From positions 18,994-82,993 of the IMG/VR virus record IMGVR_UViG_3300007609_001138: a stretch of 64,000 nucleotides of DNA; one strand, written 5' to 3'. This document shows positions 54,247 through 63,094 of the stretch, piece after piece. Origin of the DNA: a virus. Every line of letters starts with the position of its first letter. The stretch's first letter is position 1. The notes beneath the pieces are model-generated. The model was not told the origin of the DNA and did not search any database. It was given only the letters and a program-made list of their open reading frames with translations. A program made the translations under genes and the position numbers.

Positions 54247-56726
54247 TACCACATACCTCCTTTGAGCAAGCTGCCAGTGGCAAAGTCACGTAAACTGAAT
54301 TCTTGACTGATTCGTTGACGACTGTTGATTGGCAACAGTGTGAGTTGTATTTGCATTTTTGTTGGCACATATGTTGGATTGCTTTCGTCGGTGCCTTGTG
54401 TTAGATCGCCTGGTGTAAATGCACTAACAGGACCTAGCCCACTGGTGCTTAATCTTTTTCTACTGCCTCCCAGTAGAGCACCTGCAATTTCCAACAGCGG
54501 ATTAGGAGTGTCCTGTTTTGGTTTTCTATCTCCGGTGTTTGTGCTAGCTGGATTGATATTAGGTGTCCCTGCTCGAATATAGTCTACATCGTTTGGTAGA
54601 TTATACATAAAATTACTAACAAGGCACGGGTGTCCTGAAAACTGAAAATCACCCAGTCCGGTGAGATAGGTCATAGGAGGTGGAGCGCCAATGTGTTTGT
54701 CAGGCTCACCGTTGCCTCCGCCATAAAACATTTTAGTAGCACTGCGGAAAAAGTGTATCACTGCTAACATGTATTGGGCTTCAACAGTGTCCTGTGCTGT
54801 GAAATCCGCAGTCACTGTGATTTCGTCCACATAACTGTTTTGATAGAAATAGCCTTTGTAGTTGCTGTGTGTTAGATCATAGCGATTGTAATTTGCTGTG
54901 TAGTTGGTTGTTATCTGTGGTGTGTATGGAAATATTACACCACCAGTGACCTGCAAAGGTGCTAGTATACCTGGATTTTCAGCATTGTAAAGATAACTGC
55001 TGCCAGGTGCCAGACTAAGCCTTACTCGCCAATCTCCGCGATTAGCACCATTGGCATCTAATCCCAGTTGTTCTCGTATGCTTTGTCTTTGCTTGGCCTG
55101 TTCTGTTGCAATGTCTGCTACATCAGCATCTGCTTGTACTGCTGTAGCTGAACTAAATCCTCCGGTACTGCTTACACTTTCCGCAAACGCATCAGCTTCT
55201 TCTTTGGTGTCAAAGACACCAGAACCGGGTACTGCATTTCCGTCTTGATCTACAACTTGATACTTGCCATCTGATCGTTGTTGCACAATTGGATTTTCAA
55301 CTGTGCCCAGCGGAGTTGCCTGGTTATTGGCATTTGCACCTGCATTACCCAGTACTTGTTCTGTACTAGCTGTACCCCCGGGTGCAGGATTACCGTTGAG
55401 ATTGATCGATTCAGTGCTGTAACCAGCATCTAACAACTCTTCTGTAGTACCATATACAGCACGACCTTTTGAGTCAACTGCAAAAGGCAGACTTGTATCT
55501 ACATTGTAGTTCTGTGTACCAGTTTTGTCAATGCCTCGCAGTTGAACGGCCTCAGTGGGTGCTACTTCTGGAGCTGATGTGCCAAATGCTGGTGTTTCGT
55601 TGGCAAAATCGTCAGCGGCAGCATCTATGTCAAGAGCGTCTGGTTCGGCTAGTGGTATTGTTGCAGTATCATCAATACTTGCAACTCCAGTTTCTTGATC
55701 AATGGTTTCTGTGCCTTCTAGATCTGGTGCTGAGTCTGGATCTTCTTCGCCTGGCGTTACAGGTTCAGATGCAAATGTACTAGGATTGTCAAGGTTGATA
55801 TTTTCATCTGTACCTTCTACAATGCTTTCAGTGTCAGTGGCTATTTGTTCAGAGCTGGCATCGGTTGGAAATGTGGTTGAGTCAACTACATTGCCGTTGC
55901 GATCGAATTCGGTAACAGAACTAGGTGTAATTTCACGTTCATATAATCCACCTTCATTGGTCTCAAGTGCTAGTTCAGCTTCGTCTCTAGCCGCTTCTAG
56001 TTCTCTAACCTCTGGATCATTCAGTGCATCTCTAAAACTTGCACCGCCAGCTCTGAGTTCTTTGATTCTTTCTGTTCTTGCAGTGTCCAGTGCATTTGCT
56101 TTGTTTTCAAGCTCCAGTCCTGCGGCTGTGAGTTCAGTTTCGCCACGTTTGTACACTGTGGTACCGCCGCCGGTGACAACTGGTTCTCCGCCGGTTTCGG
56201 TTATGGTTTCTGTTCGAGTGATGATGTTAGCTGGATTAGAAGCGTCAAAAGGATCTTCTGTGTCTGACACAAACGCTGGTTCTTGTCCGGTAAACAGTGT
56301 ATCGTCGGTATCAGTTTGAAATACATTTGGATTTTCATTAAACAAGCTGTTTTCAGGACGCACTGGTTCTGGACTGGCTGAACCCCAGCTTGTGGTCACA
56401 GATCTTTCATTTGGGTCCCACACATCTCCAGCTTGTGCATTGTCGATGCCAGGCACATTTTGATTAATTCTATCAGCCTGCTCTTGCGAAAGCTTGGTAG
56501 GTGTTTCTGGGTTTAGTCCTAGGTCAGCTATTTCGCTATCCGTACTTCGAAATGAGTCTCCACCACCAAAACCAATTTCTAACTTGCCCATTGTGCCGTC
56601 TTGATTGATTTCATAATCATAGGCATCTTCGTTGGTTATTCCTGCAATATCAATTGCCGCATCTTCGTCGAATCCTTCGGCGATTGCAGCATTGTATGCA
56701 TCAGCTTTTTGTTGGTCGTATGCCAT
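54246..56726 (-). CDS. Tail tube/baseplate junction protein with long disordered N-terminus, 826 aa
   Basis: About 550 N-terminal residues are acidic, Thr/Glu/Asp-rich and probably flexible (for example PDLEGTETIDQETGVASIDD). The last 250 form a beta domain with SSYLYNAENPGILAPLQVTG, SYVDEITVTADFTAQDTVEA and GLGDFQFSGHPCLVSNF, resembling the tail-tube initiator/cap proteins (gp48/gp54 type) of T4-like phages; the equivalence is tentative. A CTAAATA motif and GAGGAC precede the ATG. It is the first gene of the late leftward block. Confidence 0.78.
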   Translation of the reverse strand: MAYDQQKADAYNAAIAEGFDEDAAIDIAGITNEDAYDYEINQDGTMGKLEIGFGGGDSFRSTDSEIADLGLNPETPTKLSQEQADRINQNVPGIDNAQAGDVWDPNERSVTTSWGSASPEPVRPENSLFNENPNVFQTDTDDTLFTGQEPAFVSDTEDPFDASNPANIITRTETITETGGEPVVTGGGTTVYKRGETELTAAGLELENKANALDTARTERIKELRAGGASFRDALNDPEVRELEAARDEAELALETNEGGLYEREITPSSVTEFDRNGNVVDSTTFPTDASSEQIATDTESIVEGTDENINLDNPSTFASEPVTPGEEDPDSAPDLEGTETIDQETGVASIDDTATIPLAEPDALDIDAAADDFANETPAFGTSAPEVAPTEAVQLRGIDKTGTQNYNVDTSLPFAVDSKGRAVYGTTEELLDAGYSTESINLNGNPAPGGTASTEQVLGNAGANANNQATPLGTVENPIVQQRSDGKYQVVDQDGNAVPGSGVFDTKEEADAFAESVSSTGGFSSATAVQADADVADIATEQAKQRQSIREQLGLDANGANRGDWRVRLSLAPGSSYLYNAENPGILAPLQVTGGVIFPYTPQITTNYTANYNRYDLTHSNYKGYFYQNSYVDEITVTADFTAQDTVEAQYMLAVIHFFRSATKMFYGGGNGEPDKHIGAPPPMTYLTGLGDFQFSGHPCLVSNFMYNLPNDVDYIRAGTPNINPASTNTGDRKPKQDTPNPLLEIAGALLGGSRKRLSTSGLGPVSAFTPGDLTQGTDESNPTYVPTKMQIQLTLLPINSRQRISQEFSLRDFATGSLLKGGMW

Positions 56727-56744
56727 TGTATGTCCTCTATTACA

Positions 56745-56751
56745 TATTTAG
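56745..56751 (-). promoter_or_regulatory. Late-promoter-like motif (CTAAATA) heading the virion block
   Basis: Minus strand CACTAAATATGTAATAGAGGAC, then ATG 56726. Expected transcription start about 12 bases before the ATG; GAGGAC is a good ribosome site. It faces away from the sigma-70 promoter of the sigma-factor gene. Confidence 0.65.
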
Positions 56752-56776
56752 TGACACAAAAAAGCCGGTTTTTCTA

Positions 56777-56804
56777 TTGACTAGCACACAAAACAATGTA
56801 TAAT
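56777..56804 (+). promoter_or_regulatory. Sigma-70-like promoter for the gp55-like gene
   Basis: TTGACT (56777-56782), a 16-base spacer and TATAAT (56799-56804), close to consensus. A 25-base leader with AGGAGA leads to the TTG start at 56830. Transcription by host polymerase would make the late sigma factor early or in mid-infection. Confidence 0.75.
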
Positions 56805-56829
56805 TAATGTAACCTATAGGAGAATATCT

Positions 56830-57723
56830 TTGAGCACAACACCCACTAAAAACATTTATTTAAAAAACAAGGATATCTTGGAACAGATTCATCTAAGCAA
56901 AAATACCTATTGTACATTTGCCAACGCTGAAATTGATCACAGATATGACATTATTTTAGACAGTGTGGAAAGAATCAACATGCGCACTGTTGCAGAAGCC
57001 AGACGTAATCGTGCAGATAGAATCAAAAAAACCACTGGCGAAGTGTTAGATCCTACAAAAATTCCAAACACAGAAGTGGTATTTCGCATCATGACCAACG
57101 AGCATGTGCCACTGGTTCCAAAGAAAAAGAAAACCAAAGCTCCTAAAAAACAACGAGCTGAAGATGTGCTTGATCTATCCGAGTTGGACCTGGACGATGA
57201 TCTGGACATTGAAGAAGCAATTCCGTCTGACGTGGAGTATGTGCATACCAAAGTTAATTTTCCACCGTTTTTTCACTATAGAATCACTGAAGATCGAGTG
57301 CCTTACATTGTTGCCAAAAGTCATTGGCAAGGAGATCTAGAATCAGGTGAGTTCTGCAAAGACCACGGGCATATGACAGACACACTGGCTCGAATGTTTA
57401 TGAAACTGTGTGAACGCTATGCCACACGAAGTAACTGGCGTGGATACACCTACAACGATGAAATGCGTGGACAAGCTCTGGTGCAATTAAGTCAGATTGG
57501 CCTGCAGTTTGATGAATCAAAATCACAGAATCCGTTTGCATACTACACAGCTGCTATTACGAATTCATTTACTCGGGTGCTGAACCTAGAAAAGAAAAGT
57601 CAAAACATTCGCGACGACATACTGGAAATGAACGGCTTGAACCCCAGTTATACTCGTCAGTGGAAAGGGGACCGCAGCATGACCGAAGACAGAACCATTG
57701 TTATCGAAAACAACGAAGAGTAA
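56830..57723 (+). CDS. gp55: Late-transcription sigma factor, gp55-like (TTG start), 297 aa
   Basis: The C-terminal half holds the sigma-like core: YATRSNWRGYTYNDEMRGQA, LVQLSQIGLQFDESKSQNPF and YYTAAITNSFTRVLNLEKK match T4 gp55, which directs RNA polymerase to TATAAATA late promoters. The N-terminal 130 residues are extra, including a basic run (KKKKTKAPKK) and an acidic stretch (LDLSELDLDDDLDIEEA). T4 gp55 has 185 residues. No ATG occurs before codon 51; TTG 56830 with AGGAGA six to seven bases upstream is the start. Its likely targets are the CTAAATA/GATAAATA sites of the virion block. Confidence 0.93.
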   Translation: MSTTPTKNIYLKNKDILEQIHLSKNTYCTFANAEIDHRYDIILDSVERINMRTVAEARRNRADRIKKTTGEVLDPTKIPNTEVVFRIMTNEHVPLVPKKKKTKAPKKQRAEDVLDLSELDLDDDLDIEEAIPSDVEYVHTKVNFPPFFHYRITEDRVPYIVAKSHWQGDLESGEFCKDHGHMTDTLARMFMKLCERYATRSNWRGYTYNDEMRGQALVQLSQIGLQFDESKSQNPFAYYTAAITNSFTRVLNLEKKSQNIRDDILEMNGLNPSYTRQWKGDRSMTEDRTIVIENNEE

Positions 57724-57726
57724 GCT

Positions 57727-58740
57727 ATGAATCTTTTCCGCAAAGCAGCAGTGTGCACTGACATTCACTTTGGGCTGAAAAACAACAGCCTAAAACACAA
57801 TGCAGACTGTGACGCATTTATTGATTGGTTTATTGAAACTGCCAAACGTGAAGGTTGTGAAACAGGTATGTTCCTAGGAGATTGGCATCATCACAGAGCC
57901 AGTATCAATCTACAAACACTGAACTTCAGTTTGCGAGCACTAGAAAAACTCAGTGCCGCATTTGACAGATTTCTGTTTATTCCCGGCAATCATGATTTAT
58001 ACTACAGGGACCGACGTGACATCCACGGTGCTGACTGGGCAAGGCATATTCCCAATATAGAAATTGTGAATGACTTTTTCTCAGAAGGCGATGTTGTTAT
58101 TGCTCCTTGGCTGATCGGTGACGATCACAAGCGGTTGATGAAGATGCAGGGTCAGTATCTGTTTGGTCACTTTGAATTGCCACATTTTAAAATGAACGCC
58201 ATGGTCGAAATGCCAGACAATGGCGAAATCAAGCAGAGTGATCTACGCAGTTTCGAAAGTGTGTTTTCTGGCCACTTTCATCTAAGACAAAAACAACACA
58301 ATATTCACTATATCGGCAACTGTTTTCCGCACAACTTTGCTGACGCAGGAGATCAAGATCGTGGCATGATGGTGCTGGACTGGGGTAAAGATCCTGTGTT
58401 TCATAGATGGGATGCACAACCTACCTATGATGTAATCAATCTTAGTGACCTCATCGACAATGATGATCGATTGCTACGACCAAATCAACATGTTCGAGTG
58501 AAACTGGATATTGACATCAGCTACGAAGAAGCTAACTTTATCAAAGAAACCTATGTAGACAAACACAAACTGAGAGAGATCACTCTTATTCCTATTAAAA
58601 ATGACGAGCATGTGCAGGATCTTGCACCAGGCGATCTCAAGTTTGAAAGTGTAGACAGCCTGGTTACACAGCAGATCACTGACATTGAAAGCGATTTCTA
58701 CGACAATAAACTACTATTGCAAATCTATCAAAATCTATGA
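57727..58740 (+). CDS. gp47: Recombination endonuclease subunit, gp47-like (SbcD/Mre11), 337 aa
   Basis: Metallophosphoesterase motifs in order: TDIHFG at 11-16, GDWHHH at 51-56, GNHD at 87-90, GHFEL near 145 and GHFHL near 182. Length equals T4 gp47 (339). With gp46 it forms the Mre11/Rad50-type nuclease that processes DNA ends for recombination-dependent replication and host DNA breakdown. It follows the sigma gene by three bases. Two unrelated genes separate it from gp46, although it overlaps the first as ATGA. Confidence 0.95.
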   Translation: MNLFRKAAVCTDIHFGLKNNSLKHNADCDAFIDWFIETAKREGCETGMFLGDWHHHRASINLQTLNFSLRALEKLSAAFDRFLFIPGNHDLYYRDRRDIHGADWARHIPNIEIVNDFFSEGDVVIAPWLIGDDHKRLMKMQGQYLFGHFELPHFKMNAMVEMPDNGEIKQSDLRSFESVFSGHFHLRQKQHNIHYIGNCFPHNFADAGDQDRGMMVLDWGKDPVFHRWDAQPTYDVINLSDLIDNDDRLLRPNQHVRVKLDIDISYEEANFIKETYVDKHKLREITLIPIKNDEHVQDLAPGDLKFESVDSLVTQQITDIESDFYDNKLLLQIYQNL

Positions 58741-60179
58741 GCATTATTGACAGACACTGGATACACCCAGACATAAACTGGCACCAACAGAACCAGGATG
58801 GCACATTCACAGTGCTACACCGGCAAGACTTCTGGGATGGCATTGACCACTGGAAAAACATTCTTGCAGAACATGGCTTTACGGAGCACAACGTTTTAGC
58901 CATAGGCCTAAATCTCTGTGATATTAGATATGTTACAGCGATTATTGCATGTCTGGAGCTTGGCGGCAAGCTAGTAATCATTGACAAACCGGGTACACCG
59001 GCTACAGTTGACACAGTGCGTTGCAGAATACATGCGCCGTTTGACATTATGATTGTCAATCCAGATGATGTTGCAGATAATTTGCAGGCTGTAGCTGATG
59101 CATATGCAACACAGGTAATAAGTGCCGATATATGGTTCGGAAACAATTACACAGCCAACGATACCAGTCACAAGGATATTTTTCGTGCAACCGATTCTCA
59201 TGAGGTAATTGTGTGTACCAGCAGTGGCACCACTGGCACTCCGAAACCAATCACATATCAACATGATTTCTTTTATGATCTCTGTGAACGAAACCAACGG
59301 GTATTCGATTGGCAAGAAAATGACCGTGTATTACATCTAAGCAATTTTCATCACGGCGGTGCAAGTGCAAACTTTTTCTGGCCTACATTAAAATATGTTA
59401 AAAATCATTACTTTGATTATGGCATTAACACACACAGACTAAAAAAAATCATTGATCTAATAGTAGATCAGCAGATCAATCAAGTGATGTTTCCAAATCA
59501 ATATGTGTTAGACGAATTTATAAACAATGCTCCAGTGTTGACCACTGCTTTAACTGCACATGTACTTGGATCTAATAGACTTCGCTGGATTGAATCAATG
59601 AAAAAATGCAACATAGATCGTGTGCATGCTCACTGGGGATTTAGCGAGCAGGAAGGTCCTATTCTTCTTAATACCATTACACAACACAGCGACAGTGAAT
59701 TTAACACGTTTGACTTTGGTCAGCCGGTTGATGATTTTTACAAGCTAAAACTGGTTGATCAAGGATTAGAAGTGTGGAACAGCTATAGAGGCACTTACAC
59801 AGCAAAAGATCTGCTTACACAAGACAGCGATGGCAATTATATTTTTCATGGGCGAATGCATGGTGTTCGCATTAGAGACCAGATTGTGGACTGGAATACA
59901 TTGATTGATATTACAAACAACCTATTTGACTATGATCAAGCATATATTATTCCAGACTCTGAATATAGAGAATTGTATCTGCTGATCGACAGTTCACTGA
60001 AACAGAATCCGTCTACCGAAGATAAAATAGCATCAATGAATCAACAGTTGTCAAAAATCGACCCGCACATGCAGATACGGTATATATCTTACAAACCAAT
60101 CATTGAATTTTACGACTTTAGTAAATTCAGTTATCTCTTAGCAAAGATACACTTTCGGCAAGAATTCAATCTCTTATAA
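58737..60179 (+). CDS. AMP-forming ligase / acyl-CoA synthetase-like (ANL superfamily), 480 aa
   Basis: TSSGTTGTPKPI near 161-172 is the ANL ATP-binding P-loop; HWGFSEQEGPIL around residue 300 matches the adenylate-binding A5 region, and FHGRMHGVRIRDQIVDW is the hinge (A8) region. Length is near the family minimum (about 500), with a reduced C-terminal domain. The enzyme would adenylate a carboxylic acid, perhaps to a CoA or carrier thioester. It is inserted between gp47 and gp46 and overlaps gp47 by four bases. Substrate unknown; it is not a T4 core gene. Confidence 0.88.
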   Translation: MSIIDRHWIHPDINWHQQNQDGTFTVLHRQDFWDGIDHWKNILAEHGFTEHNVLAIGLNLCDIRYVTAIIACLELGGKLVIIDKPGTPATVDTVRCRIHAPFDIMIVNPDDVADNLQAVADAYATQVISADIWFGNNYTANDTSHKDIFRATDSHEVIVCTSSGTTGTPKPITYQHDFFYDLCERNQRVFDWQENDRVLHLSNFHHGGASANFFWPTLKYVKNHYFDYGINTHRLKKIIDLIVDQQINQVMFPNQYVLDEFINNAPVLTTALTAHVLGSNRLRWIESMKKCNIDRVHAHWGFSEQEGPILLNTITQHSDSEFNTFDFGQPVDDFYKLKLVDQGLEVWNSYRGTYTAKDLLTQDSDGNYIFHGRMHGVRIRDQIVDWNTLIDITNNLFDYDQAYIIPDSEYRELYLLIDSSLKQNPSTEDKIASMNQQLSKIDPHMQIRYISYKPIIEFYDFSKFSYLLAKIHFRQEFNLL

Positions 60180-60187
60180 GGAACACT

Positions 60188-61111
60188 ATGAAAAAATTAT
60201 TAGCAAGTATAGCATTGCTGTTGTCGTTTTCTGTGCAAGCAGAAACTTACACTGTTGTCAGCAGCTTACCAGCTGGCACTGGTCCAGACGTGGTACTGAG
60301 AAAGATTACACAGCATTTAGAAGATCGCTGGAACAAGGATATTGTGGTTGTAAACAAGCCAGGAGCAAATGGCTTGATTGCCGCTGAACATTTTTATGCC
60401 ACAGCTGACGAAAACACACTCTACTACGGCGACATGAGCAACTTTACCAGTATGCCACTGTTGTTCGACAAGCAAGAAATTGTTGACAATCTTGACCCGG
60501 TTGCCAGTGTATACGACAACTTCAGTTGGGTAATTGTAACAGCCGCTGACAAAACCAACGAACAGTTGATCGAAGATATTAAAAACCGCGGCAGTTTTGG
60601 CAGTTGGGGAGTGGGCAGTGCAGGTCATCTAGCTGGGTTAGAAGTGGTTGACTATTTTGGTGTCGACGCAGTGCATGTACCATATAAAAACTTTGGACAG
60701 TGGTTCACAGACATTGCCAATGATGATCTTGCATTCAGCGTGATCAGTTTTGGCAGTACCAAAGGCATGGTTCAAAGCGGTAAACTGCGTTGGGTGGCTG
60801 TTACTGGAACAGAATCAAATCCTTACTTCAATGACATTGGCACTATTAAGCAAGAATTCGGAATTGAAGAATTTTTCAACCGCAGAGGATGGCTGGCTTT
60901 TTACAGCAAGTCAGGCACAGTGAGTAATCTTGATAATCTACAGGATGATGTTGCATGGGCCGTGGCACAACCTGATGTAGCGGCTACTCTTGAATCAATA
61001 TATGCCAAGCCTTGGAATGCAGGGCCTGCAGGTGTTGCAGAAACACAAGCATCTGACTATGAAAACTACGTAGAACTTTTTGATAAATTTTCCATTTCTG
61101 TTGAAAAATAA
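60188..61111 (+). CDS. Secreted TctC/Bug-type solute-binding protein, 307 aa
   Basis: A classic signal peptide (MKKLLASIALLLSFSVQA, likely cut before ETYTVV) precedes a two-lobed binding protein with SSLPAGTGPDVVLRKITQHL, VVVNKPGANGLIAAEHFYA, SWGVGSAGHLAGLEVVDYFG and AVHVPYKN, the signature of the tripartite tricarboxylate transporter receptor family. Length is typical (about 300-330). AAGGAAC precedes the ATG. The phage carries no membrane components, so it would serve a host transporter or alter uptake during infection. Host-derived metabolic gene by inference. Confidence 0.93.
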   Translation: MKKLLASIALLLSFSVQAETYTVVSSLPAGTGPDVVLRKITQHLEDRWNKDIVVVNKPGANGLIAAEHFYATADENTLYYGDMSNFTSMPLLFDKQEIVDNLDPVASVYDNFSWVIVTAADKTNEQLIEDIKNRGSFGSWGVGSAGHLAGLEVVDYFGVDAVHVPYKNFGQWFTDIANDDLAFSVISFGSTKGMVQSGKLRWVAVTGTESNPYFNDIGTIKQEFGIEEFFNRRGWLAFYSKSGTVSNLDNLQDDVAWAVAQPDVAATLESIYAKPWNAGPAGVAETQASDYENYVELFDKFSISVEK

Positions 61112-61129
61112 CACTCAAGGCGCTATACT
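61101..61129 (+). promoter_or_regulatory. Sigma-70-like promoter for gp46
   Basis: TTGAAA (61101-61106), a 17-base spacer and TATACT (61124-61129). The ATG of gp46 is only six bases further on, so the transcript would be leaderless or start within the codon. The -35 box lies in the last codons of the solute-binding protein gene. Confidence 0.5.
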
Positions 61130-61135
61130 AGCTCT

Positions 61136-62899
61136 ATGATAAAATTGAAGACTCTTACTGCCCGCAACTTCATGAGTGTGGGCAATGTCACACAGGCTGT
61201 TGACTTTGATAGAGACGATCTCACACTGGTGCTAGGACAAAATCTTGACCTAGGCGGTGACGGCTCTCGAAACGGCACTGGCAAAACCACTATTATCAAT
61301 GCGCTGAGTTATGCGTTGTATGGACAAGCATTAACCAATATTCGACGTGATAATTTGGTTAACAAGACCAATGGCAAGAACATGCTGTGCAGTCTTGACT
61401 TTAGTATCAATGACATTAACTATAGAATCGAACGTGGCAGAAAGCCAAATATTCTTAAATTGTATGTCAATGAGCAAGAACAAGAACTAGACGAGAGTCA
61501 AGGCGACAGCAGAGAAACACAGTCCTACATCGAAGGATTGCTAGGACTAAAGCATGATATGTTCAAACATATTCTTGCATTAAATACCTACACAGAACCA
61601 TTTCTCAGCATGCGAGCAAATGACCAGCGTTCAATTATTGAACAGTTGCTTGGGATCACAGTGCTCAGTGAAAAAGCTGATCGCATAAAAGAAGAGATCA
61701 AGCAAACCAAAGACGCTGTGAAACAAGAACAATTTAAAATACAAGCACAGCAAGAAAGCAACAAGCATATTCAGGACCAAATCGACAGCTTGAAAAAGCG
61801 TCAGAAAATGTGGTTAAAAAAGCACGGCGAAGATATAGCTGAACTTGAATCTGCAATAGAAGAACTTGCGCATGTTGACATTAACGCAGAATTACAACAG
61901 CACCGGGTATTACAAGAGTACAAACAAAAACAATCTGCTGTTACTGAAGCAGAAAAGTGGATAGCCAGTATTGAACGTGACAATGCCAAACAGCAAAAGC
62001 TGTCTGACAAGCTGAAAGCAGAAATACAGGACATTCAAGATCACAAATGCTATGCTTGCGGACAAGATCTACATGACAGCAAGCAGGATGAAATTCTCAA
62101 AAGCAAACAAGACATGCTTCAAGAATCTGCACTGCAAATTTTGTCTAATCAAACACAAGCTGATGAACATCAGGCTGTGATACAAGAAATTGGCAAGCTG
62201 GGTGACACTCCGGTTACATACTATGCTACCTATGAAGATGCACTGAATCACAAAAGTTCATTGGAAGCACTGGCAAAAAGTTTAGAATCAAAAATCAATG
62301 AAACTGACCCGTACGGTGAGCAGATTGTGGATTTTGAAAACACAGGTTTAAAAGATATAGATTACAATTCTATTAACGAGTTAAATAAGATCCAGGAACA
62401 TCAAGAGTTCTTGCTAAAACTGCTCACTGGCAAGGACAGTTTTATACGTAAAAAAATTATCGATCAAAATCTCAGCTACTTAAATGGTAGACTTACACAT
62501 TATCTAGATCGTGTTGGACTGCCACACAGCGTGGTTTTTCAAAACGATCTCAGTGTAGAAATTACAGAGCTAGGCAGAGATTTAGATTTTGACAATCTTT
62601 CAAGAGGTGAACGAAACAGACTGATATTGAGCATGAGCTGGGCATTCCGCGATGTATGGGAAAGCCTGTATCACAGTATTAATGTTTTGTTTATCGACGA
62701 ACTGGTTGACTCTGGCATGGACACTGCCGGAGTTGAAAGCAGTATTGCGTTGTTAAAGCGCATGTGTCGAGAACGACACAAGAGTGTTTGGTTGGTAAGT
62801 CACAAAGACGAACTAAGTGCTCGAGTGCATAATATATTGCACGTAATAAAAGAAAATGGTTTTACATCCTATAACACAGATGTAGACATTGCATACTAA
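61136..62899 (+). CDS. gp46: Recombination endonuclease subunit, gp46-like (SbcC/Rad50), 587 aa
   Basis: Walker A GSRNGTGKTT at 43-52, a coiled-coil middle, zinc-hook C305-Y-A-C308, the ABC signature NLSRGERNRL near 488-497 and Walker B VLFIDE near 517-522, with SHKDEL as the switch His region. Length is close to T4 gp46 (560). The protein is the ATPase partner of gp47. No ribosome site precedes the ATG; a sigma-70-like promoter sits directly upstream. Confidence 0.96.
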   Translation: MIKLKTLTARNFMSVGNVTQAVDFDRDDLTLVLGQNLDLGGDGSRNGTGKTTIINALSYALYGQALTNIRRDNLVNKTNGKNMLCSLDFSINDINYRIERGRKPNILKLYVNEQEQELDESQGDSRETQSYIEGLLGLKHDMFKHILALNTYTEPFLSMRANDQRSIIEQLLGITVLSEKADRIKEEIKQTKDAVKQEQFKIQAQQESNKHIQDQIDSLKKRQKMWLKKHGEDIAELESAIEELAHVDINAELQQHRVLQEYKQKQSAVTEAEKWIASIERDNAKQQKLSDKLKAEIQDIQDHKCYACGQDLHDSKQDEILKSKQDMLQESALQILSNQTQADEHQAVIQEIGKLGDTPVTYYATYEDALNHKSSLEALAKSLESKINETDPYGEQIVDFENTGLKDIDYNSINELNKIQEHQEFLLKLLTGKDSFIRKKIIDQNLSYLNGRLTHYLDRVGLPHSVVFQNDLSVEITELGRDLDFDNLSRGERNRLILSMSWAFRDVWESLYHSINVLFIDELVDSGMDTAGVESSIALLKRMCRERHKSVWLVSHKDELSARVHNILHVIKENGFTSYNTDVDIAY

Positions 62900-62908
62900 G
62901 GAAAAAAT

Positions 62909-63094
62909 ATGACATTGCATGAACAAATAATTGAACAATACGAAGCATACCTCAAAGAAGCAGCCAGCTTCGATGAGAAAAACGTTAAAGCTGCTGCTAC
63001 TCGCGCTAGAAAAGCACTAGGCGAAATTGGCAAGCTAGCAAAAACTCGCAGAGCTGAAATCCAAGAACGCCGCAACGAACTAGACGGCAAGTAA
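62909..63094 (+). CDS. Small histone-like or basic helical protein, 61 aa
   Basis: MTLHEQIIEQYEAYLKEAAS followed by a Lys/Arg/Ala helix (KAAATRARKALGEIGKLAKT) and a charged tail. The composition resembles small Hc1-type DNA-binding proteins seen in bacteria and marine phages, but there is no diagnostic motif. AAGGA precedes the ATG. Next to gp46, a DNA-binding role is plausible. Confidence 0.72.
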   Translation: MTLHEQIIEQYEAYLKEAASFDEKNVKAAATRARKALGEIGKLAKTRRAEIQERRNELDGK

